The position numbers were made by a program, and so were the translations under genes. The notes beneath the pieces were generated by a model, which saw only the letters and a program-made list of their open reading frames with translations, had not been told where the DNA came from and searched no databases. 64,000 nucleotides of DNA. It comes from Anaeramoeba ignava (Eukaryota > Metamonada > Anaeramoebidae). Numbering within the stretch: position 1 is the first letter of the stretch; each line of letters begins with the position of its first letter. Location of the stretch: contig JAPDFW010000105.1 in assembly GCA_028826165.1 (NCBI GenBank), positions 151,468 through 215,467 on the forward strand. Reading direction: 5' to 3'. Of this stretch, positions 43,052 to 56,300 are shown piece after piece.

Positions 43052-46000
43052 ATGAATATTTTTCAAAATAAAAACATTTCAAATAAAGAAAAAGAAAAAA
43101 TTAAAATTATTAAAAAAGAATTTGAAAAAGAAATTTCAAAAGAAACTATTGAATATTTAATTTCCAAAGAAATTTCAATTAATTTTCAAGATAAAAAAGG
43201 AAGAAATTTATTACATTTTGCAATTCTTAATAAAGCATCAATAGAAGTTATTGAATATTTAATTTCAAAAGGAATTAATATTAATTCAAAAACAAACCAA
43301 AATGAAAATGTTTTACATTTTTCTTGCCAAAAGAATACAATTCAAGTTATTGAATATCTTGTTGAAAAAGGAATTGATATTAATGAAAAAACAAAACAAA
43401 ATGAAACTGTTTTACATTATGCTTGCCAAAATAATACAATTCAAGTTATTGAACATCTAATTTCAAAAGGAATTGATATTAATGAAAAAACAAAAGAAAA
43501 TCAAACAGTTTTACATTCTGCTTGTAAAAAGAATACAATTCAAGTTATTGAATATTTAATTTCAAAAGGACTTGATATTAATGAAAAAACAAAACAAGGT
43601 CAAACAGCTTTACATTATGCTTGTCGATTCAATTCAATAGAGGTTATTAAATATCTTGTTTCAAAAGGAATTGATATTAATACTAAAACAAAGCAAAATC
43701 AAACAATTTTACATTATGCTTGCCAAAAGAATTCATCAATAGAAGTTATCAAATATCTTATTTCAAAAGGAATTCGTATCGATACCAAAACAAGTTATGG
43801 TGAAACTGTTTTACATTATGCTTGCCAAAGCAATCCATCAATAGAAGTTATCAAATATCTTGTTGAAAAAGGAATTGCTATTAAATCAAAAACATATCAA
43901 AATCAAACAGTTTTACATTATGCTTGCCAAACAAATTCACCTCTTGAAGTTATTGAATATTTGATTTCCAAAGGAATTGATATTAATGCTAAATCAATTT
44001 ATGGTCAAAATGCTTTACATTTTGCTTGTCAAATTAATTCATCATTTGAAGTTATTAAATATCTTGTTGAAAAAGGAATTGATATTAATTCCAAAACAAA
44101 ACAAAATCAAACAGCTTTACATTTTGCTTGTCAAATTAATTCATCTCTTGGAATTATTAAATATCTTGTTGAAAAAGGAATCGATATTAATACCAAAACA
44201 AAACAAAATGAAACAATTTTACATTATGCTTGCAAAACAAATTCTTCAATAGAAATTATTGAATATTTAATTGAAAAAGGAATTGATATCAATGAGAAAA
44301 CAAAACAAAATCAATCTGCTTTGCATTTTGCTTGCCAAACAAATTCTTCATTAGAAGTTATTAAATATCTTATTGAAAAAGGAATTGATATTAATTCAAA
44401 AACAATTCAAAATGAAACAGTTTTACATTCTGCTTGCCAATACAATTCATCAATAGAAGTTATTAAATACCTAATTGAAAAAGGAATCGATATTAATTCC
44501 AAAACAAAACAAAATGAAACTGCTTTACATTATGCTTGTCGATCAAATCCATCTTTTGAAGTTATTAAATATCTTATTGAAAAAGGGATTGATATTAATA
44601 CTAAAACAAGTTATGGTCAAACAGCTTTACATTTTGCTTGTCAAATTAATCCATATTTTGAAGTTATTAAATATCTTATTGAAAAAGGAATTGATATTAA
44701 TGCCAAAACAAATCAAAATGAAAATGCTTTAAATTTAGCTTGCCAACATAATTCATCAATAGAAATTATCAAATATCTTATTGAAAAAGGAATTGATATT
44801 AATAATAAAACAATTCAAAACAAAACAATTTTACATTATGCTTGCCAATCGAATTCATCAATAGAAATTGTTGAATATTTTATTTCAAAAGGAATTGATA
44901 TTAATGAAAAAACAAAACAAAATGAAACAGTTTTACATTTAGCTTGCCAACATAATTCACCAATAGAAATTATTGAATATTTTGTTGAAAAAGGAATTGA
45001 TATTAATGAAAAAACAATTCAAAATGAAACAGCTTTACATTTAGCTTGTAATTACAATGCATCTCTTGAAGTTATTGACTTTCTTGTTAAAAAAGGAATT
45101 GATATTAATGCAAAAACTCGTTATGGTCAAACAGCTTTACATTTAGCTTGTCAATCGAATCCATCAATTGAAGTTATTAAATATCTTGTTGAAAAAGGAA
45201 TTGATATTAATGAAAAAACAAATCAAAAGGAAACAGCTTTGCATTATGCTTGTAATTATAACTCATCAATTGAAACTATTGAATATTTGATTTCAAAAGG
45301 AATTGATATTAATGCTAAATCAAATTATGGTCAAAATGCTTTTCATTTAGCTTGTCAAAACAACTCCTCTTTACAAGCTATTAAATATCTTATTGAAAAA
45401 GGAATTGATATTAATACTAAAACAGATGAAAATCAAACTGCCTTGCATTTAGTTTGCCAATCAAATTCATCAATAGAAGTTATTAAATATCTTGTTGAAA
45501 AAGGAATTGATATTAATGCTAAAACAAATTATGGTCAAAATGCTTTACATTTAATTTGTCAATACAATGCCCCTTTGGAAGTTATTGAATATCTTGTTGA
45601 AAAAGGAATTGATATTAATACCAAAACAAATGAAAATCAAAATGCTTTACATTTGGTTTGCCAATATAGTTCATCAATAGAAATTATTAAATATCTTGTT
45701 GAAAAAGGAATTGATATTAATGAAAAAACAAAACAAAATCAAAATGTTTTACATTTAGTTTGTCAATACAATTCCTCAATTGACGTTATTAAATATCTTG
45801 TTGAAAAAGGAATTGATATTAATGAAAAAACAAACCAAAACCAAACAGTTTTACATTTAGCATGTCGAAACAATCCATCAATTGAAGTTATCAAATATTT
45901 TGTTGAAAAAGGAATTGATATTCAAGAAAAAACAAAATACGGTCAAACTGCTTTACATTTAGCTTGCCAACTTAACCCATCATTTGAAGTTATTAAATAT

Positions 46001-47551
46001 CTTGTTGAAAAAGGAATTGATATTAATTCAAAAACAGATCAAAATCAAACAGCCTTACATTATGCTTGCCAATCAAAGTCCTCAATAGAAATTATTAAAT
46101 ATCTTGTTGAAAAAGGAATTGATATTAATGCCAAAACAAAATATGGTCAAACTATTTTACATTTAGCTTGCCAAAACAATCCATCAATAGAAGTTATTAA
46201 ATATCTTGTTGAAAAAGAAGTTGATATTAATGCCAAAACAGATCGAAACCAAACAGCTTTACATATAGTTTGCCAATCAAATTCCTCATTTGAAGTTATT
46301 AAATATCTTGTTGAAAAAGGAATTGATATTAATGCAAAAACAAATGGAAATGAAACAGTTTTACATATAGCTTGTCAAAATAATTCCTCATTTGAAGTTA
46401 TTAAATATCTTATTGAAAAAGGAATTGATATTAATGCTAAAACAAACAAAAATGAAACTGCTTTACATTTAGCTTGCCAGTTAAATACATCTGTTGAAAT
46501 TATTAAATATCTTGTTTCCAAAGGAATTGATATTAATACTAAAACAAATCAAAATAAAACAGTTTTACATTTTGCTTGTCAATACAATTTATCTTTAGAA
46601 GTTATCAAATATCTTGTTGAAAAAGGAATTGATATTAATGCAAAAACAAATCGAAATGAAACTGCTCTTTCAATTTCAATTCAAAGAAATAATTTTAATA
46701 TAGTTAAAATTTTATTACAAAATGAAGTAAATATTTATGATTTACAAGAAAATGAAATTAAAAAAGAATTTATTGATTCATTTATTCAAATTTATTCACT
46801 TAATCATGATTTAAATAATTTATTAAATTCAAATGATAATTTTTCAGATTTAGAAATTAAATCAATTGATGGTTTTAAATTTAAAGTTCATAAATTAATT
46901 TTATTAACAAGATTTGATAATAATAATTTAATTTTACAAAAATTTATTAATAATTGTTCTTATAAAACCAAAGAAGAAATTAAAATTATTATTAATTTCA
47001 TTTATACTGGATTTCCTGATTTTGAAAAAATTATTGAAATATTAAATCAACAAATGAATAAAAATTTAAAAGAAAATCGAAATAAATTTTATTTGGGAAG
47101 AAGAGAATTTAGAGAAAAAAAAAGAATATTAAAAGAAATTGAAGAAAATGAAAATAAAATAAAAGAATTTTTTAAAGAAATTGAAATTGATTCAAAATGG
47201 ATTGAAAACAAAAAAAGAAGAAAAGGAATAATAAAAGATTTATCAAAATTATATCAACAAAATGAAACAAAAGATTTTAAAATAATAATTTCAGAAGAAA
47301 AAGAAATTAAAGTTCATAAATTAATATTATTTTTAAGAAGTGAATTATTTAAAGGAATGTTTTTAAGTGTTTCAGATACATCAAATCAAGTTCATGATTA
47401 TTCAAAAAAATCCAATGAATCAATTCAACAATTAATTTATTTTCTTTATCATGATAAATTTGAAAAAGAAATTAATTCCAAAATTATTGAAGAAGTTGAA
47501 GAATTAAAAGATTATTATCAATTAAATCAAAATTCAAAATTTTTCATTTAA
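43052..47551 (+). CDS. Ankyrin/dual-BTB array gene C
   Basis: Intact single exon of 1499 aa, the longest unbroken array member. The N-cap is identical to gene B. About 34 ankyrin repeats follow. Early ones are 33 residues long and read QKNTIQVIEYLVEKGIDINE; from about residue 240 they are 34 residues long (QSNPSIEVIKYL). Many adjacent units differ at only a few codons. The C-terminal cassette is the same as in gene B, with small changes (RRKGIIKDLSKLYQQNETKD). The coding strand stays open for 4.5 kb of near-repeat DNA, which argues for selection on the protein. Confidence 0.94.
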   Translation: MNIFQNKNISNKEKEKIKIIKKEFEKEISKETIEYLISKEISINFQDKKGRNLLHFAILNKASIEVIEYLISKGININSKTNQNENVLHFSCQKNTIQVIEYLVEKGIDINEKTKQNETVLHYACQNNTIQVIEHLISKGIDINEKTKENQTVLHSACKKNTIQVIEYLISKGLDINEKTKQGQTALHYACRFNSIEVIKYLVSKGIDINTKTKQNQTILHYACQKNSSIEVIKYLISKGIRIDTKTSYGETVLHYACQSNPSIEVIKYLVEKGIAIKSKTYQNQTVLHYACQTNSPLEVIEYLISKGIDINAKSIYGQNALHFACQINSSFEVIKYLVEKGIDINSKTKQNQTALHFACQINSSLGIIKYLVEKGIDINTKTKQNETILHYACKTNSSIEIIEYLIEKGIDINEKTKQNQSALHFACQTNSSLEVIKYLIEKGIDINSKTIQNETVLHSACQYNSSIEVIKYLIEKGIDINSKTKQNETALHYACRSNPSFEVIKYLIEKGIDINTKTSYGQTALHFACQINPYFEVIKYLIEKGIDINAKTNQNENALNLACQHNSSIEIIKYLIEKGIDINNKTIQNKTILHYACQSNSSIEIVEYFISKGIDINEKTKQNETVLHLACQHNSPIEIIEYFVEKGIDINEKTIQNETALHLACNYNASLEVIDFLVKKGIDINAKTRYGQTALHLACQSNPSIEVIKYLVEKGIDINEKTNQKETALHYACNYNSSIETIEYLISKGIDINAKSNYGQNAFHLACQNNSSLQAIKYLIEKGIDINTKTDENQTALHLVCQSNSSIEVIKYLVEKGIDINAKTNYGQNALHLICQYNAPLEVIEYLVEKGIDINTKTNENQNALHLVCQYSSSIEIIKYLVEKGIDINEKTKQNQNVLHLVCQYNSSIDVIKYLVEKGIDINEKTNQNQTVLHLACRNNPSIEVIKYFVEKGIDIQEKTKYGQTALHLACQLNPSFEVIKYLVEKGIDINSKTDQNQTALHYACQSKSSIEIIKYLVEKGIDINAKTKYGQTILHLACQNNPSIEVIKYLVEKEVDINAKTDRNQTALHIVCQSNSSFEVIKYLVEKGIDINAKTNGNETVLHIACQNNSSFEVIKYLIEKGIDINAKTNKNETALHLACQLNTSVEIIKYLVSKGIDINTKTNQNKTVLHFACQYNLSLEVIKYLVEKGIDINAKTNRNETALSISIQRNNFNIVKILLQNEVNIYDLQENEIKKEFIDSFIQIYSLNHDLNNLLNSNDNFSDLEIKSIDGFKFKVHKLILLTRFDNNNLILQKFINNCSYKTKEEIKIIINFIYTGFPDFEKIIEILNQQMNKNLKENRNKFYLGRREFREKKRILKEIEENENKIKEFFKEIEIDSKWIENKKRRKGIIKDLSKLYQQNETKDFKIIISEEKEIKVHKLILFLRSELFKGMFLSVSDTSNQVHDYSKKSNESIQQLIYFLYHDKFEKEINSKIIEEVEELKDYYQLNQNSKFFI

Positions 47552-47629
47552 AATTTAAAAAACAAAAACTATTAAAACAAATTTCCAAAAAAAAAAAATT
47601 TATTTTTCATTTTTCATTTTTTTAATAAA
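47552..47629 (+). promoter_or_regulatory. Conserved array spacer C/D (78 bp)
   Basis: Same pattern as the other array spacers, with an inserted A-run (TTTCCAAAAAAAAAAAATTT) before the TTTTTCATTTTTCATTTTTTTAATAAA end. Confidence 0.6.
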
Positions 47630-50600
47630 ATGAATATTTTTCAAAATAAAAACATTTCAAATAAAGAAAAAGAAAAAATTAAAATTATTAAAAAAGAATT
47701 TGAAAAAGAAATTTCAAAAGAAACTATTGAATATTTAATTTCAAAAGAAATTTCAATTAATTTTCAAGATACAAAAGGAAGAAATTTATTACATTTTGCA
47801 ATTCTTAATAAAGCATCAATAGAAATTATTGAATATTTAATTTCAAAAGGAATTTATTAATTCAAAACAAAACAAAATGAAACAGTTTTACATTTTGCTT
47901 GCCAAAAGAATACAATTCAAGTTATTGAATATCTTATTGAAAAAGGAATTGATATTAATGAAAAAACAAAACGAAATGAAACAATATTACATTTTGCTTG
48001 CCAAAAGAATACAATTCAAGTTATTAAATATCTTGTTGAAAAAGGAATTGATATTAATTCAAAAACAAAACAAAATGAAACAGTTTTACATTTTGCTTGT
48101 CAAAATAATACAATTCAAGTTATTAAATATCTTGTTGAAAAAGGAATTGATATTAATGAAAAAACAAAATCAAAATGAAACAGTTTTACATTATGCTTGT
48201 AAAAAGAATACAATTCAAGTTATTAAATATCTTGTTGAAAAAGGAATTGATATTAATTCAAAAACAAAACAAAATGAAACAGTTTTACATTTTGCTTGTA
48301 AAAAGAATACAATTCAAGTTATTGAATACTTAATTTCAAAAGGAATAGATATTAATTCAAAAACAAAACAAAATGAAAATGCTTTACATTATGCTTGCCA
48401 AAATAATACAATAGAGGTTATTGAATATTTAATTTCAAAAGGAATTAATATTAATTCAAAAACAAAACAAAATCAAACAATATTACATTTTGCTTGCCAA
48501 AATAATTCAATTCAAGTTATTGAACATCTAATTTCAAAAGGAATTGATATTAATTCAAAAACAAAACAAAATGAAAATGTTTTACATTATGCTTGCCAAA
48601 ATAATTCAATTCAAGTTATTGAATACTTAATTTCAAAAGGAATTGATATTAATTCAAAAACAAAACAAAATGAAACAGTTTTACATTATGCTTGTCGTAT
48701 CAATCCATCAATTGAGGTTATTGAATACTTAATTTCCAAAAGGACTTGATATTAATTCCAAAACAAAACAAAATGAAACAGTTTTACATTTTGCTTGTCG
48801 TATCAATCCATCAATTGAGGTTATTGAATATTTATTTTCCAAAGGAGCAAATATTAATTCAAAAACAAAACAAAATGAAAATATATTACATTTTGTTTGT
48901 CAAAGCAATCCATCAATAGAAGTTATTGAATATTTAATTGAAAAAGGATTTGATATTAATGAGAAAACAAAATATGGCCAAACAGTTTTACATTTTGCTT
49001 GTCGTAACAATCCATCAATAGAAGTTATTGAATATTTATTTTCCAAAGGAGGTTATATTGATGAGAAAACAAGTCAAAACGAGAATCTTTTACATTTTGC
49101 TTGTCGTAACAATCCATCAATAGAAGTTATTGAATATTTATTTTCCAAAGGAGGTTATATTGATGAGAAAACAAGTCAAAACGAGAATCTTTTACATTTA
49201 TCTTGCCAAATCAATCCATCAATAGAAGTTATTGAATATTTTATTTCAAAAGGATTTGATATTAATGAGAAAACAAAATATGGCCAAACAGCTTTACATT
49301 TTGCTTGCCAATACAATTCAAATTTAGAAATTATCAAATATTTAATTTCCAAAGGAGCTGATATTAATGCAAAAACAAATCAAAATCAAACAGTTTTACA
49401 TTTTGCTTGTAATTACAATCCATCAATTCAAGTTATTGAATATTTTATTTCAAAAGGAATTGATCTTAATTCCAAAACAGCTTACGGTCAAACAGCTTTA
49501 CATTTTGCTTGCCAATACAATTCGTCATTTGAAGTTATTAAATATCTTATTTCCAAAGAGGCTGATATTAATGCTAAAACAAATCAAAATGAAAATGTTT
49601 TACATTTATCTTGCCAAATCAATCCATCAATAGAAGTTATTGAATATTTGATTTCAAAAGGAATTAATATCAATTCAAAAACAGCTTATGGTCAAACAGC
49701 TTTACATTATGCTTGTCAAAACAATTCAAATTTAGAAATTATCAAATGTCTAATTGAAAAAGGAATTGATATTAATACTAAAACAATTCAAAAACAAACA
49801 GTTTTACATTATGCTTGTCGACATAATTCATCTTTTGAAGTTATTAAATATCTTGTTGAAAAAGGAGTTGATATTAATGCAAAAACAAATCAAAATCAAA
49901 CAGTTTTACATTTAGCTTGCGAAAATAATCCATCTTTGGAAGTTATTGAATACCTTGTTGAAAAAGGAATTGATATTAATACCAAAACAAATCAAAATCA
50001 AACAGTTTTACATTATGCTTGTCAAAAAAATTCATCAATTGAAGTTATTAAATATTTAATTGAAAAAGGAATTGATATTAATACCAAAACAAATCAAAAC
50101 GAAACAGCTTTACACTATGCTTGCCAAAATGGTTCATCACTAGAAGTTATTAAATATCTTGTTTCCAAAGGAATTGATATTAATGAAAAAACAAAACAAA
50201 ATCAAACAGCTTTACATTCTGCTTGCCAATACAATTCATCAATAGAAGTTATTAAATATCTTGTTGAAAAAGGAATTGATATTAATTCCAAAACAAACCA
50301 AAATGAAACAGTTTTACATTTTGCTTGCCAACATAATTCATCAATAGAAATTATTGAATACCTTGTTGAAAAAGGAATTGATATTAATACCAAAACAAAT
50401 TATGGTCAAACAGTCTTACATTTTGCTTGCCAAAACAATTCATCAATAGAAGTTATTAAATACCTAATTGAAAAAGGAATTGATATTAATGCCAAAACAA
50501 ATCAAAATGAAAATGCTTTAAATTTTGCTTGTAACTACAATACATATCTTGATATTATTGAATATCTTGTTGAAAAAGGAATTGATATTAATAATAAAAC

Positions 50601-53259
50601 AAATCAAAATAAAACAATTTTACATTATGTTTGCCAAAACAATCCATCAATAGAAGTTATTGAATATTTTATTTCAAAAGGAATTAATCTTAATTCCAAA
50701 ACAAACCAAAATCAAACAGTTTTACATTTTGCTTGCCAATACAATCCATCTTTGGAAGTTATTAAATATCTTATTGAAAAAGGAATTGATATTAATGAAA
50801 AAACAGATCAAAATCAAACAGCTTTACATTTAGCTTGTAATTATAACTCATCAATTGAAATTATTAAATATCTTGTTGAAAAAGGAATTGATATTAATGC
50901 TAAAACAAGTTATGGTCAAAATGCTTTACATTTATCTTGCCAAAACAGCTCCTCTTTTGAAGTTATTAAATATCTTGTTGAAAAAGGAATTGATATTAAT
51001 GCTAAAACAGATCAAAATCAAACACTTTTGCATTTAGCTTGTAATTATAATCCCTCTTTAGAGTTATTAAATATCTTGTTGAAAAAGGAATTGATATTAA
51101 TGCTAAAACAAGTTATAATCAAAATGCTTTACATTTAGCTTGCCAAAACAATTCCTCTTTTGAAGTTATTAAATATCTTATTGAAAAAGGAATTGATATT
51201 AATGCTAAAAACAAATCAAAATGAAACAGCTTTACATTTAGTTTGCCAATCAAATCCATCTTTGGAAGTTATTCAATTTCTTGTTGAAAAAGGAATTGAT
51301 ATTAATGCAAAAACAAGTTATAATCAGACAGTTTTACATTTAATTTGTCAAAACAATCCATCAGTTGAAATTATCAAATATCTTGTTGAAAAGGGAATTG
51401 ATATTAATGAAAAAACATACCAAAACCAAACATTTTTACATTTAGCTTGTCAAAACAACCCATCAGTAGAAGTTATTAAATATCTTGTTGAAAAAGGAAT
51501 TGATATTAATACTAAAACAACTTATGGTCAAACAGCTTTACATTTAGCTTGTAATTATAATCTTTCATTTGAAGTTATTAAATATCTTGTTGAAAAAGGA
51601 ATTGATATTAATGCAAAAACAACTCAAAATCAAACAGTTTTACATATAATATTTCAATATCATCCATCATTTGAGGTTATCAAATTTATTGTTGAAAAAG
51701 GAATTGATATTAATGTTAAGACAGATCAAAACCAAACAGCTTTACATTTAGCTTGCCAATACAATTCCTCAATAGAAGTTATTAAATATCTTATTGAAAA
51801 AGGAATTTATATTAATACCAAAACAGATCAAAACCAAACAGCTTTACATTTAGCTTGCCAAAACAATTCCTCAATAGAAGTTATTAAATATCTTGTTGAA
51901 AAAGGAATTGATATCAATCAAAAAACAAATTACAATCAAACAGCTTTACATTTAGCTTGCCAAAACAATTCCTCAATAGAAGTTATTAAATATCTTGTTG
52001 AAAAAGGAATTGATATTAATGCAAAAACAAATCAAAATGAAACAGTTTTACATTTAGCTTGCCAATCCAATTCCTCATTTGAAGTTATCAAATATCTTGT
52101 TGAAAAAGGAATTGATATTAATGCAAAAACGAAAAATAATGAAACTGCTTTACATTTTGCATGTCAAACAAATTCTTCACTTGAAATTATCAAATATCTT
52201 GTTGAAAAAGGAATTGATATTAATGAAAAAACAGATCGAAATCAAACAGTTTTACATATTGCATGTCAATACAATTTATCAAATGGAGTTATTGAATATT
52301 TAATTTACAAAGGAATTGATATTAATGCTAAATCAAATCAAAATGAAACTGCTCTTTCAATTTCAATTCAAAGAAATAATTTTAATATAGTTAAAATTTT
52401 ATTACAAAATGAAGTAAATATTTATGATTTACAAGAAAATGAAATTAAAAAAGAATTTATTGATTCATTTATTCAAATTTATTCACTTAATCATGATTTA
52501 AACAATTTATTAAATTCAAATGATAATTTTTCAGATTTAGAAATTAAATCAATTGATGGATTTAAATTTAAAGTTCATAAATTAATTTTATTAACAAGAT
52601 TTGATAATAATAATTTAATTTTACAAAAATTTATTAATAATTGTTCTCAAAAAACCAAAGAAGAAATTAAAATTATTATTAATTTCATTTATACTGGATT
52701 TCCTGATTTTGAAAACATTATTAAAATATTAAATCAACAAATGAATAAAAATTTAAAAGAAAATCAAAATCAAAATCAAAATCAAATCAGAAGAAGATTA
52801 AGAATAAGAAAAATTAAAGAAGAAAATGAAAAAAGAATATTTAAAGAAATTGAAGAAAATGAAAAGAAAATAAATGAATTTTTTAAAGAAATTGAAATTG
52901 ATTCAAAATGGATTGAAAACAAAAAAAGAAGAAAAGGAATAATAAAAGATTTATCAAAATTATATGAAGAAAATGAAACAAAAGATTTCATAATAATTTC
53001 AGAAGAAAAAGAAATTAAAGTTCATAAATTAATATTATTTACCAGAAGTGAATTATTTAAAGGAATGTTTTTAAGTGTTTCAGATTCATCAAATCAAGTT
53101 CATGATTATTCAAGAAAATCAAATGAATCAATTCAACAATTAATTTATTTTCTTTATCATGATAAATTTGAAAAAGAAATTAATTCCAAAATTATTGAAG
53201 AACTTGAAGAATTAAAAGATTTTTATCAATTAAATCAAAATTCAAAATTTTTCATTTAA
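47630..53259 (+). pseudogene. Ankyrin/dual-BTB array gene D, broken by several indels
   Basis: The N-cap matches genes B and C up to ISKGIY, then a TAA at 47858-47860. That stop arises because GGAATTAATATTAATTC has become GGAATTTATTAATTC (-2), followed by loss of one A (-1). The frame is the original one downstream. Further shifts: +1 near 48170 (extra T), +1 near 48741 (extra A), -1 near 51063 (lost A), +1 near 51210 (extra A). Between the breaks the sequence encodes about 45 well-formed ankyrin repeats, and the dual-BTB cassette at the end (about 52350-53259) is intact. One unit around 49000-49190 is duplicated almost exactly (FSKGGYIDEKTSQNENLLHF). If all breaks are errors the product would be about 1876 aa; if real, this is a decaying copy. 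Confidence 0.8.
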
Positions 53260-53345
53260 AATTTAAAAAACAAAAACTATTAAAACAAATTTCCAAAAAA
53301 AAAAATTTATTTTTTTCATTTTTCATTTTTCATTTTTTTAATAAA
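53260..53345 (+). promoter_or_regulatory. Conserved array spacer D/E (86 bp)
   Basis: Same pattern as the other array spacers: AATTTAAAAAACAAAAACTA, an A-run, then three TTTTTCA units and TTTTTTTAATAAA before ATG 53346. Confidence 0.6.
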
Positions 53346-56300
53346 ATGAATATTTTTGAAATTATTTCAAAAAAAGAAATTTCTAAATTAAAAGAAATTA
53401 AAAACATTTCAGAAAAAGAAATAAAAGAAAAAATTAAAATAATTAAATTTTCATTTCAAAAAAAAGTTTCAAAAGAAATTATTGAAATATTAATTTCCAA
53501 AGGAATATCAATTAATTTAAAAGATAAAAAAGGAAGAAATTTAATACATTTAGCAATTAAAAACAAAACAGAAATTGAAATTATTGAATATTTAATTTCA
53601 AAAGGAATTGATATTAAAGAAAAAACGAATCAAAATGAAACTGTTTTACATTTTGCTTGTAAATCAAATTCAATTGAAGTTATTGAATATTTAATTTCTA
53701 AAGGAATTGATATTAAAGAAAAAACAAATCAAAATGAAAATGTTTTACATTATGCATGTAAAAATAATTCAATTCAAGTTATTGAATATTTAATTTCAAA
53801 AGGAATTAATATTAATTCAAAAGCAAATCAAAATGAAACTGTTCTACATTATGCTTGTCAATCAAATTCAATTCAAGTTATTGAATATTTAATTTCAAAA
53901 GGAATTGATATTAATTCAAAAACAAAACAAAATCAAACAGTTTTACATTTTGCTTGTCAATCAAATTCAATTCAAGTTATTAAATATCTTATAGAAAAAG
54001 GAATTGATATTAATGAAAAAACAAATCAAAATGAAAATGTTTTACATTTTGCATGTAAAAAGAATTCAATTCAAGTTATTAAATATCTTATTGAAAAAGG
54101 AATTAATATTAATGCAAAAACAAATCAAAATCAAACTGTTTTACATTTAGTTTGCCAAAACAAAAACAATTCTCTTCAAATTATAGAATATTTAATTTCT
54201 AAAGGAATTAATATTAATTCAAAAACAACTCAAAATGAAACAGTTTTACATTATGCTTGCCACTTTAATTCATCACTTGAAATTATAAAATTATTAGTTG
54301 GAAAAGGAATTGATATTAATACAAAAACAAGTTATTGCCAAACAGCTTTACATTTAGCTTGCCAATATAATACAATAGAAGTTATTAAATATCTTATTGA
54401 AAAAGGAGTTGATATTAATTCAAAAACAAATCAAAATGAAACAGTTTTACATTATGCTTGCCAAAACGAAAATAATTCATCTTTTGAAATTATTAAATAT
54501 CTGATTTCTAAAGGAATTGATATTAATGCAAAAACAAGTTATGGTGAAACTGCTTTATATTATGTTTGTCAAAAAAATTCAAAAGAAGTTATTGAATATT
54601 TAATTTCCAAAGGAGCTGATATTAATGCTAAAACAAATCAAAATCAAACAATTTTGCATTCTGCTTGTCAAAATAATAAATCACTTGAAGTTATTGAATA
54701 TCTTATTGAAAAAGGAATTGATATTAATGCTAAAACAACTCAAAATGAAACAGTTTTACATTCTGCTTGTCAAAATCACAAATCTCTTGAAGTTATTAAA
54801 TATCTTATTGAAAAAGGAGTTGACATTAATTCCAAAACAAATTATAATCAAACTGCTTTACATTTTGCTTGTCAAAATAATAAATCACTTGAAGTTATTG
54901 AATATCTTATTGAAAAAGGAGTTGATATTAATGAAAAATCAAATCAAAATCAAACAGTTTTACATTTAGCATGTCAATATAATCCCTCTTTTGAAATTAT
55001 TGAATATCTTATTTCCAAAGGGGTTTATATTAATGCTAAAACAAACCAAAATGAAACAGCTTTACATTTTGCATGTCAATCTAATTCACCACTTGAGATT
55101 ATTGAATATTTAATTGAAAAAGGAGCTGATATTAACACAAAAACCAAATATGGTCAAACAGCTTTACATTATGCTTGTCAAATCAATCCATCTTTTGAAA
55201 TTATTGAATATCTTGTTTCCAAAGGAGCTGATATTCATGAAAAAACAAATCAAAATCAAACAGTTTTACATTTTGTTTGTCAATCAAATCCAACTATTGA
55301 AATTATTGAATATTTAATTTCCAAAGGAATTGATATTAACGAAAAAACAAATTATGGTCAAACAGCATTTCAATCAGTTTGTCAATCAAATATATCTATT
55401 GAAATGATTGAATATCTTGTTTCTAAAGGAGTTGACATTAAAGAAAAAACAAAACAAAACCAAACTGCTTTACATTTAGTTTGTCAAAGTAACAAATCTA
55501 TTCAAATTATTGAATATCTAATTTCTAAAGGAATTGATATTAATGCAAGAACAAACCAAGATCAAACAGTTTTACATTTAATTTGTCAATCAAATCCATC
55601 TATTGAAATGATTGAATATTTAATTTCCAAAGGAGCTGATATTAATGCAAAAACAAATCAAAACCAAAATGTTTTACATTATGCTTGCCAATCAAATCCA
55701 TCAATTGAAATTATTGAATATTTAATTTCCAAAGGAATTGATATTAATTCCAAAACAACTTATGGATATAATGTTTTACATTTTTTTTGTCAAAGTAATT
55801 CATCACTTGAAATTATTAAATTCTTAATTTCCAAAGGAGTTGATATCAATGAAAAAACAAATCAAAATGAAACAGTTTTACATTTTGTTTGTCAAGGAAA
55901 TCCATCAATCGAAGTTATTAAATATTTAATTGAAAAAGGAGCTGATATTAATACCAAAACAAATTATGGTCAAACAGCTTTACATTATATTTGCCAATAC
56001 AATCCATCAATAGAAGTTATTGAATATCTTATTGAAAAAGGAATTAATATTAATGCTAAAACAGATCAAAATGAAACAGCTTTACATTTAGCATGTCAAA
56101 ACAATCCATCAATAGAAGTTATTGAATATTTAATTTCCAAAGGAGCTGATATTGATGCAAGAACAAATCAAAATCAAACAGTTTTACATTATGCTTGCCA
56201 ATACAATCCATCAATAGAATTGATTGAATATTTAATTTCCAAAGGAGCTGATCTTACTGCCAAAACAGATCAAAATCAAAATCTTTTACATTATGCTTGC

